A stretch of DNA of 64,000 bases, taken from contig OZ234493.1 of the NCBI GenBank assembly GCA_965153455.1, positions 35,764,213-35,828,212 of the forward strand, in the 5' to 3' direction. The notes under the pieces are model-generated. The model worked only from the letters and a program-made list of their open reading frames with translations. It was not told the DNA's origin and did not search any database. Source of the stretch: Sphagnum compactum. Lineage: Eukaryota; Bryophyta; Sphagnopsida; Sphagnales. The stretch's first letter is position 1. The number at the start of each line of letters is the position of its first letter. Below, in pieces: positions 49,701 to 61,200 of the stretch. A program made the position numbers and the translations under genes.

Positions 49701-50095
49701 TAAAGTAGAAAGCTTATAATAAGTTAGGATACCTAAAGATAGAATAACTTTTAATAGTTTAGAGCATAATAATTTATGATAACTTGTAATAATTTATAAT
49801 AATTTAGAGTATAAATTAGAATAACTAAGGTAGCTTAAAATAACATAAGATATATTATAAACAAACTAAGATACTTAAAATAACATAAGATATATTATAA
49901 ACAAAACTAAGATACTTAAAATAACAACACATGTTGTATGGCAAGGGCTACAACTAAAATTTTTCACCATAGTGTAAATGAAGGTGGTGAACAAATATTC
50001 TCGATGTGCATGGAATAAGGAAGAATTTTGTTATTTGTAGAAGCAATATAAGAGATATCCATGTTACATGTGGGTATTGTTTGACACGAGCAAAA
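49700..50095. repeat. AT-rich DNA with a 40-bp tandem duplication
   Basis: AACTAAGATACTTAAAATAA followed by CATAAGATATATTATAAACA is repeated twice in tandem at about 49,830-49,925. Elsewhere, AATTTATAATAATTTAG-type words dominate. No gene is seen. Confidence 0.6.
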
Positions 50096-50109
50096 CATGT
50101 TTGTTTTTT

Positions 50110-50345
50110 TTTGCAAAATATTATTCACACTAGATCATTGTTTCCAAATGTTAGTTTATTTTCGCCAAAACATCCACACTAGATCATTGTTTCCAAATGT
50201 TAGTTTATTCATGCAAAACATCCACACTAGATTATCATTGTTTCCAAATGTTAGTTTATTTTCGCAAAACATCCACACTAGATCATTGTTTCCAAATGTT
50301 AGTTTATTATTATGCAAAATATGCACACTAGATCATTCATTGTTT
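50110..50345. repeat. Minisatellite, about 50-bp unit, five copies
   Basis: CACACTAGATCATTGTTTCC followed by AAATGTTAGTTTATT recurs near 50,126, 50,174, 50,223, 50,274 and 50,325, with small indels. The 84-codon frame reading it gives a repeated SLFPNVSLF/QNIHTR peptide; since the unit length is not a steady multiple of three, coding is unlikely. Confidence 0.9.
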
Positions 50346-50497
50346 GGGTGATTATAAAAAGGGTTCATTTTCATAATTAAGAGCGAAAAGTAGCCTAAAC
50401 TTAATGTGGGATTTTACCCAAAAAAAAACTTTCGTTATAAAAAAGAAGACACAATTTGGGGCGTGTGTCTGTTGTAACTTGTAAGCAACTAACTCAT

Positions 50498-50590
50498 CAT
50501 CAAAAAAGACAATTTCAGTCAAAAAAGACAATTTCAGTTAAAAAAGACAATTTCAGTTAGAGAAAGAAAGAAAGAAAGAAAGAGAGACAT
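50498..50590. repeat. AAAAAAGACAATTTCAGTT tandem repeat and GAAA tract
   Basis: The 19-base unit AAAAAAGACAATTTCAGTT is present three times (50,501-50,560), followed by a (GAAA)n tract. It lies about 740 bases upstream of the dynein start codon. Confidence 0.85.
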
Positions 50591-50959
50591 GTTGTTTTGC
50601 TTGACTAAATAGGAAGGAGATTGATTCCACACACATTTCTCATGGATACATACATACACATTCTTTCTCCAAACACATGGTCCATTCCTAAACTGGGTTT
50701 CAACAATTATGATATATTATGGTGGAGGCAATGGCATGGCATTAATGCTAGCATTTTCCCAACTTTTCAATTCTGCAGTTGCAAATGCATACCCATGAAT
50801 TGCACCACCACAAGAAATGGTATACTCAAAATTGACATGAATTTTTTTTTGTTAGCACCCATTATGGTAGAAAGTTTTCAATGCTGCATGTTGCAAATTG
50901 TGCATCACTGAATTGCACATTCACAAGGAATTTGGTGTTTGAAAACTGATTTGAAAGAA

Positions 50960-51316
50960 GGAAGAAGTTGATGGAATCCATTGATGGAGGAAGAGGAGGA
51001 GGAAGAGGAGGTCTAGAGTTGAATTCATGCTGGAAGAAACTAACTTCTTTAGTGCATTTCTAGAATCTGGCATCACAAATTGTAGCAGTTGTTGCACCAA
51101 ATTGTGCAATTGTGTTGCACATTTGAAAGGAAAGAAGAAGATGCAATCCCATTGATGATGAGGGAGGGAGGAGAAAAGAAGAAGTTGTTGATGGAGTCCC
51201 ATTGATGGAGGAGGAGAAAACAAGAAGAAGAAGAAGAAGAAGAAGTTGATGCAATCCCATTGATGGAGGAGGAGAAGGAGAAGGAGAAGGAGAACAGGAA
51301 GGAGGAGGAGGTCTAG
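50960..51316 (+). repeat. Purine-rich GGA/GAA minisatellite just upstream of the dynein start
   Basis: GAAGTTGATGCAATCCCATTG followed by ATGGAGGAGGAGAA-type sequence is repeated about four times, near 50,965, 51,130, 51,185 and 51,245, with (GAA)n and (GGA)n runs between. A GGAGGAGGAGGTCTAGA phrase occurs near 51,000 and again at 51,301-51,317. The strand is almost pure purine in places. It lies in the probable 5' untranslated region or promoter of the dynein gene and runs into exon 1, which has similar GGA and GAG tracts. Confidence 0.75.
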
Positions 51317-51319
51317 ACG

Positions 51320-52294
51320 ATGAGTACCCCAGCTGCAATGTCGGCATTGCCAGCAGCAGATTCAGCAGCAGGAGCAGTAGCAGATGTGGTCAGTCCATCG
51401 GCAGCACCGGTGGTGGTTGCAGCATTAGGAGGAGGAGGAGGAGGAGGAGGAGATGGGGTGGCAGTTGCAGCAGCAGGAGGATTGGGTGCAGATGATGGAT
51501 TGCAGCTGGTTCAAGCTCCTGCAGCAGCGACAGCAGCAGCGGCAGAAGAAGAAGAAGATCCAGAAGGTGATGGGTTCTTGTATCCGCCTCATGACGTGCG
51601 GGTGGATTGGTTGCGGCAGAAAGTGTGCATCGCATTGGACATGCCCAGACACATCTTCAACACGGCATTGAAGACGGAGAGCGGCGCCAAGTGCTTCCAG
51701 GAGTTCTTAGACGGATCTGCCCCTTGTCTCCTCTTCTACCCGGACATAGTTGTGACGCTGGTCCAAACTATGATCGATCTTCCACCACCCAAGAAGCTAG
51801 AGGGGGAGGAGGAGGAGGAGGAGGAGGAGCATAAACCCATTGTCATTCAAGAAGAGCAAGAGAAATCCGTGGACCCTATTGTCGTGGAAGAGAACAAGAG
51901 CAATAAGAAAACAGGCAAGAAAGATCAGAACAACAAAAAAGGAGGAGACAAGGAGCAGCAGCAGGAGCAACAAGAACAAGAACAACAGAAGCAGCAGCAG
52001 CAGCAACAGGGCGAAGGGGAGAAGAAGAATACAACAGCAGCAACAGCAGAGGAAGGAGGAGGCAACAACGACAAAGCTGTGGAGATGATGATGGTGGAGA
52101 GGAAGGATCCAGTGCTGTGTGTGTCGACTGGGTACTTGTCAGAGCATGCACTGTCTGTGACAATTGTGTATTTCTTGAAGATGATGACGAGCACTGGCAG
52201 CTCCATGGACATCATCACCATGGACAACAACATGGATAGCCATGTGGAGTATGGGGTGCTGCCATCAGGACCTTCCTTGAGCTGCTTGGAACAG
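51320..52294 (+). CDS. Dynein heavy chain exon 1 (N-terminus with low-complexity insert)
   Basis: The start ATG at 51,320 is preceded by an in-frame TAG at 51,314; a second in-frame ATG is at 51,338. Residues 1-80 are Ala/Gly-rich, including an eight-Gly run. A conserved-looking block follows (RVDWLRQKVCIALDMPRHIF, about 93-115, then FQEFLDG), typical of the first structured piece of axonemal chains. Residues about 165-265 are an insert of Glu, Lys and Gln runs encoded by GAG, GAA and CAG triplets. The frame then returns to conserved sequence (VLCVSTGYLSEHALSVTIVY, VEYGVLPSGPSLSCLEQ). The exon ends at a GTAGGT donor in phase 0. The insert is far more repetitive than the rest of the gene and probably varies in length between individuals. 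Confidence 0.85.
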
Positions 52295-55200
52295 GTAGGT
52301 AAAGAAACTAACTATCAGGCTGCTGAAGCTTGACAATCTGCAACTCTGCAAGTTTGCAAACTGTTTGCAGACTTTGAGCAATAATGCATTTGTGTGTGTG
52401 TGTGTTGTTGTGTTGTTGAGGATTGACATGTTGTGCTTCTTGCTGTGGGTGGGTGAGTAGTTGATGCTGCAGCTGTTTGTTCCACTGCTTGCACGAGAAC
52501 AAGGGATGCGAGGTGAGTCCAGGTTTTGGGTGACAGAAGAGCAGCACATGATGGAGCACATTGGGCATGAACTCCTCACCAACATGCAAAGGTTTACTGC
52601 TCAGGTACTACCCATACACATACCACACACACATGACTGTTGTTTTGCAAACCCTGATCCCAACCCTAAACCCACCATCTCCCACTTTGACTTTCTAGCA
52701 TTCCCACATTTCTTTCAACCCAGGTGCAACAATCAGCTTGTTCAGAAACATATGCACAAGATTTCCTGCATTTTTCCAACAACCCTCCAACAGTCAGCTG
52801 GAAGAAACAGTTGCTGCAAAAAGCTTTCCTGCATTCTTTCAACAACCCTGCAAATGTCCTTCTGATTTCGGACAATTTGTGCAGAAAATTTGGGTGCTTG
52901 AGGAACCTGCTGCACAAACCTTTTCCTGCAATTGTATGTAGACTATTTCATCAATTGTTGTCAGGCTGATTGCAGATGCTGATTTTGCGCACTGACACTA
53001 GTATGGTGTGGACCTGGATGTTGAGTTTTTTTTGCGTGACAAGAACTTCTAGATCATAGATCATTCTGGCAAGCAAGCAAACTGATGATCAGTTTTTGTG
53101 TGTTTGTGTTGGAATCTTGTTACTAGGTGTCTAATGCCAAGCAGCGATTAGATGGAGACTTGCAACTCGTTATCCCCACCATACCTGCAGAAAGCATGGA
53201 CAAGACTGAAGTGGACTATGAGCTCATTTTGCAGGTTCTTTCCATGGGTTCTTTTTGTTTGTTCTCAAATCCATCAATTCTGCGTTCATTCTTCTAGTAT
53301 GTTGTACATGCCAGGTTTTTGGAATTATTTTAGGATTTTTTTTTCCCCTTCTTCAAGATAGATCTCTGCATCTGTGCCTGCAGCAGGAGTTTACATCTCT
53401 ACTAGAGTTTTCTTCTTCTTTTTTTATTACCCCCTGAAAAAAAATAATCGTCATCTGAGACAAGATGTGTGGGCGTTATTTATTCTCCCTGAATTTTTTT
53501 TTCTTCTTCTGCTTGCTTCTTCTGCTTAGAAGATGATTTTATGGGTCTCCAGTGAAGGAATAATTTTTTTGGTCTTTTGTGAGCTTTTTAAATGGATTGG
53601 GTGATGTGCAGCTGGAAGGGACGCTCTCGGATTGGGTACCGGCACTTGGAACTGCCATTCACCGAGAGTCCATGAAGGTTAGAAAATAAATAAATTGATA
53701 GCCAACACTCGAATGCTCAATTTTATCAGCAAATTTTAGTAAATACAAGAAATGACATAATTGGATTATCATGATCTGTCAAACCATTGTTTTCTGTGCA
53801 CATTATTATGCGAGGAATCTTCAGGAGCTTCTTGATCTGTAACAAAAAAATATTCCTGGGATGGTCTGAGCAGCTCACCGATTATTGATGTTGACAATGT
53901 CATGGCAAAGTTGTCATGTTTTTGCAGGTGCCACTTGGAAAGAGTCCACTGGCAGAGACGGAGTTTTGGCGTGATCGTAGCAGTTCCTTAAGTAGCCTTT
54001 ATGAGCAGCTTCACTCTGTAAAAGCCAAGAGGATGCTTTCTGTGCTGGAGGCTGGAAGTAGCAACTCCAATCTCTTAGGGACATTCAAAGCCCAGGCAAG
54101 TTAACAAATCATGAACCCAGTTTTACACAATTTCAATCTCACATGATATTTTTTGAGTACAGTTTTTTGGTGCTTTTCTCGAAATCGTGGTGCTTGGTTG
54201 GTTGGGTCTTGCACCCTTTCTTTCATTTTGAACTATCTTGTCTATTGCAGGTTTCTGAGTTATCAAAGATGTTTCTTGAAGCCAAGGACAATGTGAAGTT
54301 TCTAACAACTCTAGAAAGGCACTTCAAGGTAACTCCATCAATCAACCGCATAAAAGAATTTCTTTTTTGGGTTCATTCTTTTTGCTAAATTTGCTAGAGT
54401 TGACACAGATGGCTTCAATAAACCTTGCACAACTAGTATGGATTTAGTGTCAATCTCATCCACTTTCTATTCCAATCCCAGTCTGTTACATTATCCTGGC
54501 ACGCAAACCCACTATTTTCTAAGAAGTCACCCTAAGTGGCAAGTGTGGCTCCTTTTGTCCTCTTTGCACTCATGTTGATTTGTGGGAGTTTTGTGTGATT
54601 GACCCATAATTATCTGCCAGACTATTTGTGATGGAAAATTGCCAAGAGCTCTAGAGACCATTAGTCCAATGATGAGTGCATTGCGCCTGGTGTGGATAAT
54701 ATCTCGCTACTACTCTGACGATGCATGTATGGGTTCACTTATGGAGCGGATTGCTTATCAGGTAATTGAAAAACACTTGATCAAGAAATTCAATAACAAA
54801 TTATTTAATCCACATTAATTGTTTATGACAAGTTTAGTTTTGTAATTTTCAGGTTTTCAAAAGGATGCACAGCAGATTGATTCTTTTGACTTGTGTTTTG
54901 TGGAGCATCAAAAATCTATTAAGAAGTTACAAAAAGACGTAATTTATTTATTGCAAAATAAGGCATTGATTTATTAGCACCAATGGAAATTGCAGATAGC
55001 TGAAAGGGTTTCTCAAGAAACAGACTTCAGAAATCTGGTGAAGAGACCAGCAGCTGAGGCGACTCGGTTGATCAGCACCTCCAAATCTGTGTTAGACTCT
55101 TGGAGTGATGTCTATTTGCAGGTTCGTGAAAAGATTGAAGTTAGTGGAAGAGATCCAAGGTAAGCTTTTTTCTCAGATATATATTCCAACTCAATTCCCC

Positions 55201-58200
55201 GCCCCCCCCCCCCTACAACCCAAAATAAAAAAGAAGTCAATAAATTGGGAAGTTCAAGAGCTGTTAAAAGGATGTGTTCAGAAACAAGAACTTCAAACCC
55301 AGGCACCCATTTTTCAGGAACCACAAACACGAGCTGAAAAAAACCTGATATCTACAATAAAAACAAGGTTGCAAAATGATGATACATAAATTGAGTTTTG
55401 TGATGCTGTTTTATAGCGGGTGTGGACTCTTGTTTGGTAGAAGACTAACAAAATGAAGAAATGGGCAATGCATGATTGATTGGGCTATACTTAAGCCTTG
55501 TGCTTTTTGTACACTAAAGAGAAAAAGGTAAGAGTTTTGGCATTGAACATGGGTGACTGTTGTTGGTTGTGCATGCAGGTGGGAATTTGATCGCAAAAAG
55601 CTATTTGAGCGTACAACCTACATGTCAACCATTTGTGTCGATTTGATGCATATTGTAGAAGTGGTGAATGACTTCCTTTACTTTCTGGGTCCAGACCTGA
55701 AAACAGTTACTGGGGATGTCCAGGGCATTGACAATGTCATCCATGTGAGTGCCTAATTACCAGTGCTGAGCCCAGAACCATTTTCAATACCCGCCCTCAG
55801 AAATCATGGGTTTCCTTATTGAAGTTGTGGTGGGTGCTACATAGATAGGTATGGACATACCTACCATATCTGCTAGAGCTGCCAACTCTTTCATGGGAGT
55901 TGTGGCTCTGGGATCTATTGGTTTTCTTGCAGAATTTGTTGCTGCAAGTTTGATGCAAAGGTTTGATCATCGTTGGGTCATTGTCAACAAGTCTTTGTTT
56001 CAAAGCATCTTTGGAAATTTTGAGAAAATTTCCAACTTTGCTTCAAATGAGAGTTTTTTCAGGTTTTATTTTTCCTAGTGAATCTTGTAAAAAATGAGTC
56101 ATTAATCATCTGGTTATGGCTTGTTTTGTGTCCAAGCAGAAAGTGCATGCGATGGTGGCGCCAGTTGAGAACCTCCCATTTGATGCATTTGACAAGTCAC
56201 ATGCAGCATTGTGGCAAGCAGTTGTGTACCAGTTTGATCAAGACAAGGGGAAAATTGAGGACTTAACCAAGGCTTTTATTGACACCTCTTTCAAAAAGCT
56301 CCGCAGTGCTGAAGGTGGCTCCAGAGATTGGATGGCTCATCACATTTTCTTCCCAACTCCTGCACAAAAACATTTAAAAAAAAGAATACATATATATATA
56401 TATATATATATATGTATATGTCCTAGTTAACCGTGTTGGTGTCGGTGTTTTTTCTTTCTCCTTCATCAACTCCTCACCCGGGCCTTCCAATTTTGATCAG
56501 GTGCTCTCAAGCTGCTGGAAAGCTTCAAGACTGTAAAGAGTGAAGGTGCAATCAACAGACAAATGATGGAGAAGTTCAATGACATCCTTTCTCAGGTACC
56601 CAAATCGATAGCAAATCTGAGACTGTAGTAATAACTGACTTATAACAACCATCATCTTGCAGTGTATGTAGTTTTGTATGGACCTACTTCTGCTACCTAC
56701 CTACCTACCTACCTGCTGAACTCTATTTTTCATAGAAACAGTAATAGTTGTTACTGAGACTTTTGACATTGTCAGCCCAGGTTCTTGACATCTTTCAAAG
56801 CTGAAATTTTAAAGTAGGTTGTGCCATCTGGTAACTTGCAGTTCTTGAAGGAGATAAATTTCACAAGGGAGGTGTTTCAGCTGTGTCGTGCTGCTCCACC
56901 TCTTACACGCAATCAGGTGCTTCATCTCAATAGTATTTCCAGTACTTTATGCCCAACACATCATTCATTGTGGGCACATGTTTTTTGTTGTTTCTTGTGT
57001 GATGAAGTGCAAGATTGTGCAAGCGCAAGGCAGGAACATCAGGGACATTCTGTTACCTTGTACAGCAGCACATGTGCTTACATATGAGATGTGGGTTAGC
57101 CACCGGTTGCAGGATCAATAAACTGGGCACGTTCCTTGTTCATGCGTGTGAGGAAAACAATGCGCAGTTTTCAATCACAGGGCACTGACATGACGAAGAA
57201 CCCTTTGGCACAAGAGGTACATAAAAAAACCATATTTCTCAAATCCAATAAACCCTACACCCTAAATCCTAAATGTTCAGCTCTGTATCCATGCAATTTA
57301 GCCACTGAATACCAATCAGTTGCAATTCAACAGTATATATATGTACATACCAGTGTTGGTCTGGTCTGGTATGGAGTTTTTTGGAAAAGTACCCTATACT
57401 GGGAGGACCCAGGCAGGTATGGTCAAAAAGTCAATACCAGACCAACACTGGTATGTATGTACCTCTCTCCATTTATCATCTAATATATATATGGATATGT
57501 GCAAAATGTGCAGATGGATTTTCAGTATCGTTCCTTGGCAAAGCAAATGATGATTTTTGAGAAGAACTGGGTCATTGAGTGGGCGCAAACAGTAAATCAG
57601 CAAGCCACATTCTATCTGAAGCAGGTATAACATCATTGAGACTTACTGATCACAGTGCCAGTTCCAGAGATTGACATCACTACTTCGTGCTCACCTTATC
57701 AAACCCCTGGCCGATGGATTTTCCTTCTTTGAATGGATCTCTCTAAGTAAAGCTGGAGCACCCAGTCACCCACCTACCTACCCACCCATTGAGAAGCATT
57801 GAAAAGTGTTGAGGATGTGAGCAATTGGGGATGAGAACAATTTTTTGTTAAAAATTATATCGCTTTTTTTTTGTGGGGGCCCATTTTTCTTTGCAGCCTG
57901 TGTTGCGGAAAGAAGGGGGTAAGACAATGCAAGTAAACTTCAGCAGAAATCTGGCTCAAATTATCAGGGAGATCAAATACTTGGATGCAATGGGCTTCCA
58001 CTTGCCTGAATTTGCACTCAGTGTGACACTACAAGAAGACAAATACGATCTTGATGTAGAGAGCCTGGAAAACATGCTAGAGGTACATGTATGACAAAAC
58101 TCATGCGCATTTCAGGGTTTAGGGTTTATCAATTTCCTCCCAAGAAACCTTCATAACTACTGTACAGCAATCCAGTACAAATTTGTTCCAGAATTTGATT

Positions 58201-61200
58201 GAAAGTTTCTGCCACCATTTTGTTGTGTGTTCAGTGTGTTGTTGTCTTGGTCTTTGATTCTTAACAACAGCAGCTAATGGGGGCTGCTGCCACCGCCCTT
58301 TGGCATGACATCATGTTTGCAGTACTATTATGCAACATTAGCAATGATGACGCCAACAGAATCGAAGTTGCTCAAGTCATGGGTCACCAAGCTACAAAAA
58401 GTGCTGGATCCAGGCTTTGCAGATCTGACTTGGAATGCATTGGGTATCCCTGATTTTGTCAAAAATTGCACTACTGCCATCAATGACTTCAGGTCCCTGA
58501 TTTCTCAGGTCTGTTGAATATTGCTCTTCTTATGCATGGGGTCTTTCACAGTTCAAATCCCATCTATGGTGCCCCCCCTGATAGTGTGGTTGATGATGGC
58601 AAGCTCACTTGCTCACTCAGCTTGCCAGAAATTATGCAATGTACTATCGAGTGGTCAAGCACCCTGCCCATTATGTTGTGTAAGACGCCATTGAGCCTGT
58701 TAGGGTGTAACTGGCTTTCTGGCGCCTTACCCACCATAATGGGCAAGGGTGAGACCATTCCATAACATTAAGTCTCAGGGGGTGGGCAGATTCTACAATT
58801 TAGAACAAAAAATTAATGTTCATATATGATCATCATTGGAAGATTATGTCAAGAGAATGTTATAATCTGCCACCCCAGACTGTTAATCAGATAAAAGAAA
58901 AAACCACCAAAATCCAAAATGCATCTGAAGGTGCTGCCTGTGTTGCAGAAGACCCACTGCATCTTTTGAGCTGGAATGAGCTGGGGTGCTCAATGACATT
59001 ATAGCTGGGGAGGCTGACTCCAATCTGGGAACTTGATAACAGGTGCAAAGCAACTCTGCAAATATTGAGAAAGCTATTGAGACTATTGCCAAGACAAAGT
59101 TAACTCCAATCCAACCTCCAACCAAGGAAGCTGATGTTCTAGACTTACCGGTTTAACTGCCATCACCTTTCATCCTCCACTGTGGTGACCCATTTTTGGC
59201 GAATTTAATATTCTTCACTGCAGCACTAAAATGTTTTTCATTTTGCAATGTCAGATTCCTGTTGATCTCAGCTATGGTTTTGTGGGTTAAAATTTATTAT
59301 AAAAAGAAATACTTGTTGTAATTCCAGGTTATATATCAATCAAGTATTTGGAGGGGCTTGAAACTAGCTAGGAATCACTGATACATTCTTTGCTTTGGAA
59401 ACTGAAGAGAAGGAAATTTTAGTTTATAATTTTGTTTTATGGTCTCAGGAATTTTTTGACTATCTGGACCATGGGCGCCAGCAGGTGCTGGAGGATCTCC
59501 TTCGCCAGTAAGATATGCACTCTAGTAAAATGCAGTTTTTTTTTCCTTAAGCACCGAATTTTGTCTCTGAAGGAGGAGGCTAGAAATTTTTGACCAGTGA
59601 ACTTATTACAAGCTCATGGGTAGTAGTAATTTCTTCAACATCAGGGGTTGGTCAAAAACACATTGTTGATCTGAAGCTTTTCTTTGGGGGGGGTGTAGAA
59701 TTGGGGTTGTAATACATAACCCATGATCATCATCACTGTTGACTACTGCACAGGTACCGAGCCATTGCACCTCTTCTGATGAAGATAGAAGATGCAGTGC
59801 TGGGGACAAGTACGGGTGCAGCTGCATCATTTGTCAGCTACTATTCGCATTGGGAGAAAAGAATTTTTTGGGCTCTAAATCTTATGGTATTGAATGGCAT
59901 GGGTGCTCTTCAATCCCTGTTTCATGAAAGTCTACTACGAAAGGTAATCTGTTTCTTTTAAGAAGGTAGTTCGAATTCTCTTTAGCTGATCAATCTGTAG
60001 ATGCAAATTACCATAACAAGAGCAAGCCTAAACCTAAATCTAAGTCCACCAAGGATTGCCAACCAGAACCTGCTATGTATTTATCTGTGTTGTGAATTTA
60101 TGAAGAACTGCTGGTTCTGGTTCTTTGAAAAAAACAGAATCAAAGAACTGCTGGTCCTAGTTTTCATGAAAGAACTGGCAATGAAATGGTGGTTTTTATT
60201 GTTGGTTTTTTCCAGTCACCCACTGCCAAAAAGCATGTATCTCAGCATCGGCTTTTTAAATTGAGCTGCTATTTGAATCTCCCTGATGTAGTAGTGCAGC
60301 CGAGCATTGCTGAAACTACAAAGATACTGGCTCGCATGGTGATTTTTTGTCACTTGCCCCAAATTCTGATTCCATGATTGATTGATGCAAGGGGTGGAAA
60401 AGACATATTTTTGTAGAGTGAAATTTTAGAGCATGTTGTTGTGTTCTTCTAATTTCTTGTCTTAAATTAAGTAAAACAAACGGAAAAAAAGAAAAGATTA
60501 CAGTTTTAGTTGACACCAAATGGGAAAAAGAATTATATTATCATATATAATGGTTAGAGACGTTGTACTGCTGGTGGTGATCAATGGGCAGGTTCGCAGT
60601 ATGGTGGATTCAGCACGGCCTTTTGTCAGGTGGATGGATGGGACTTGTCTGGAAACTCCTGAGCAGGTGTGATGCTTTTGTTGTTGGAAGTCTTAATTTA
60701 AAAGGGTGTGCCATTTTTCAAGCCTTGTGGTTTAGGTTTGAGGCGAGCGACAACATGGGTGGGTTGCACCTTTGGTGAATAATATAGATCTGATGGAATT
60801 CTCCAAGTTTTCTATTTTAAAGTTGACAGAAATGAATTAAGTTTTAGTATAGAACTCCAGCTCTTATAACATGTCAGATTGGCAAAAAACTATAGCATAT
60901 TTTACAAAATTTCCCATTAATGAAAGTCTCATAATATAGCAGCCTACTTGTTGTTGTGCACTTAAATGTGTGCTTGCTTGCTTTCTGGACTTTCTTGCAG
61001 CCACGAGGTGGAGAGGATGAGGAGCCCTACACTTTTAGTTTCTACAATGACATCTCCAGCAATCCGCAGGTGAGCTAAAAATTGAAGTCTTTTTGTCATG
61101 TAAATTTTATAGATGGCATTATCTCTTGGGCAGTGAATCTATCTGCGCTCAAGCTTTTCAACGAGGTCAGAAGCGGTTGAGGTACGTACATTGCTGCTTC

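Noticed and set aside
50097-50351. 84-codon repeat-peptide frame
   Set aside because: The minisatellite unit shifts length by one or two bases between copies, so the peptide register changes; no start context or homolog is visible.
51060-51347. 95-codon minus-strand frame rich in Pro/Ser
   Set aside because: It is the complement of the purine-rich minisatellite; no motif, and the length comes from lack of stops in the repeat.
51876-52233. Long minus-strand frames opposite dynein exon 1
   Set aside because: They are Ser/Leu/Cys-rich shadows of the GAG and CAG triplet tracts on the coding strand.
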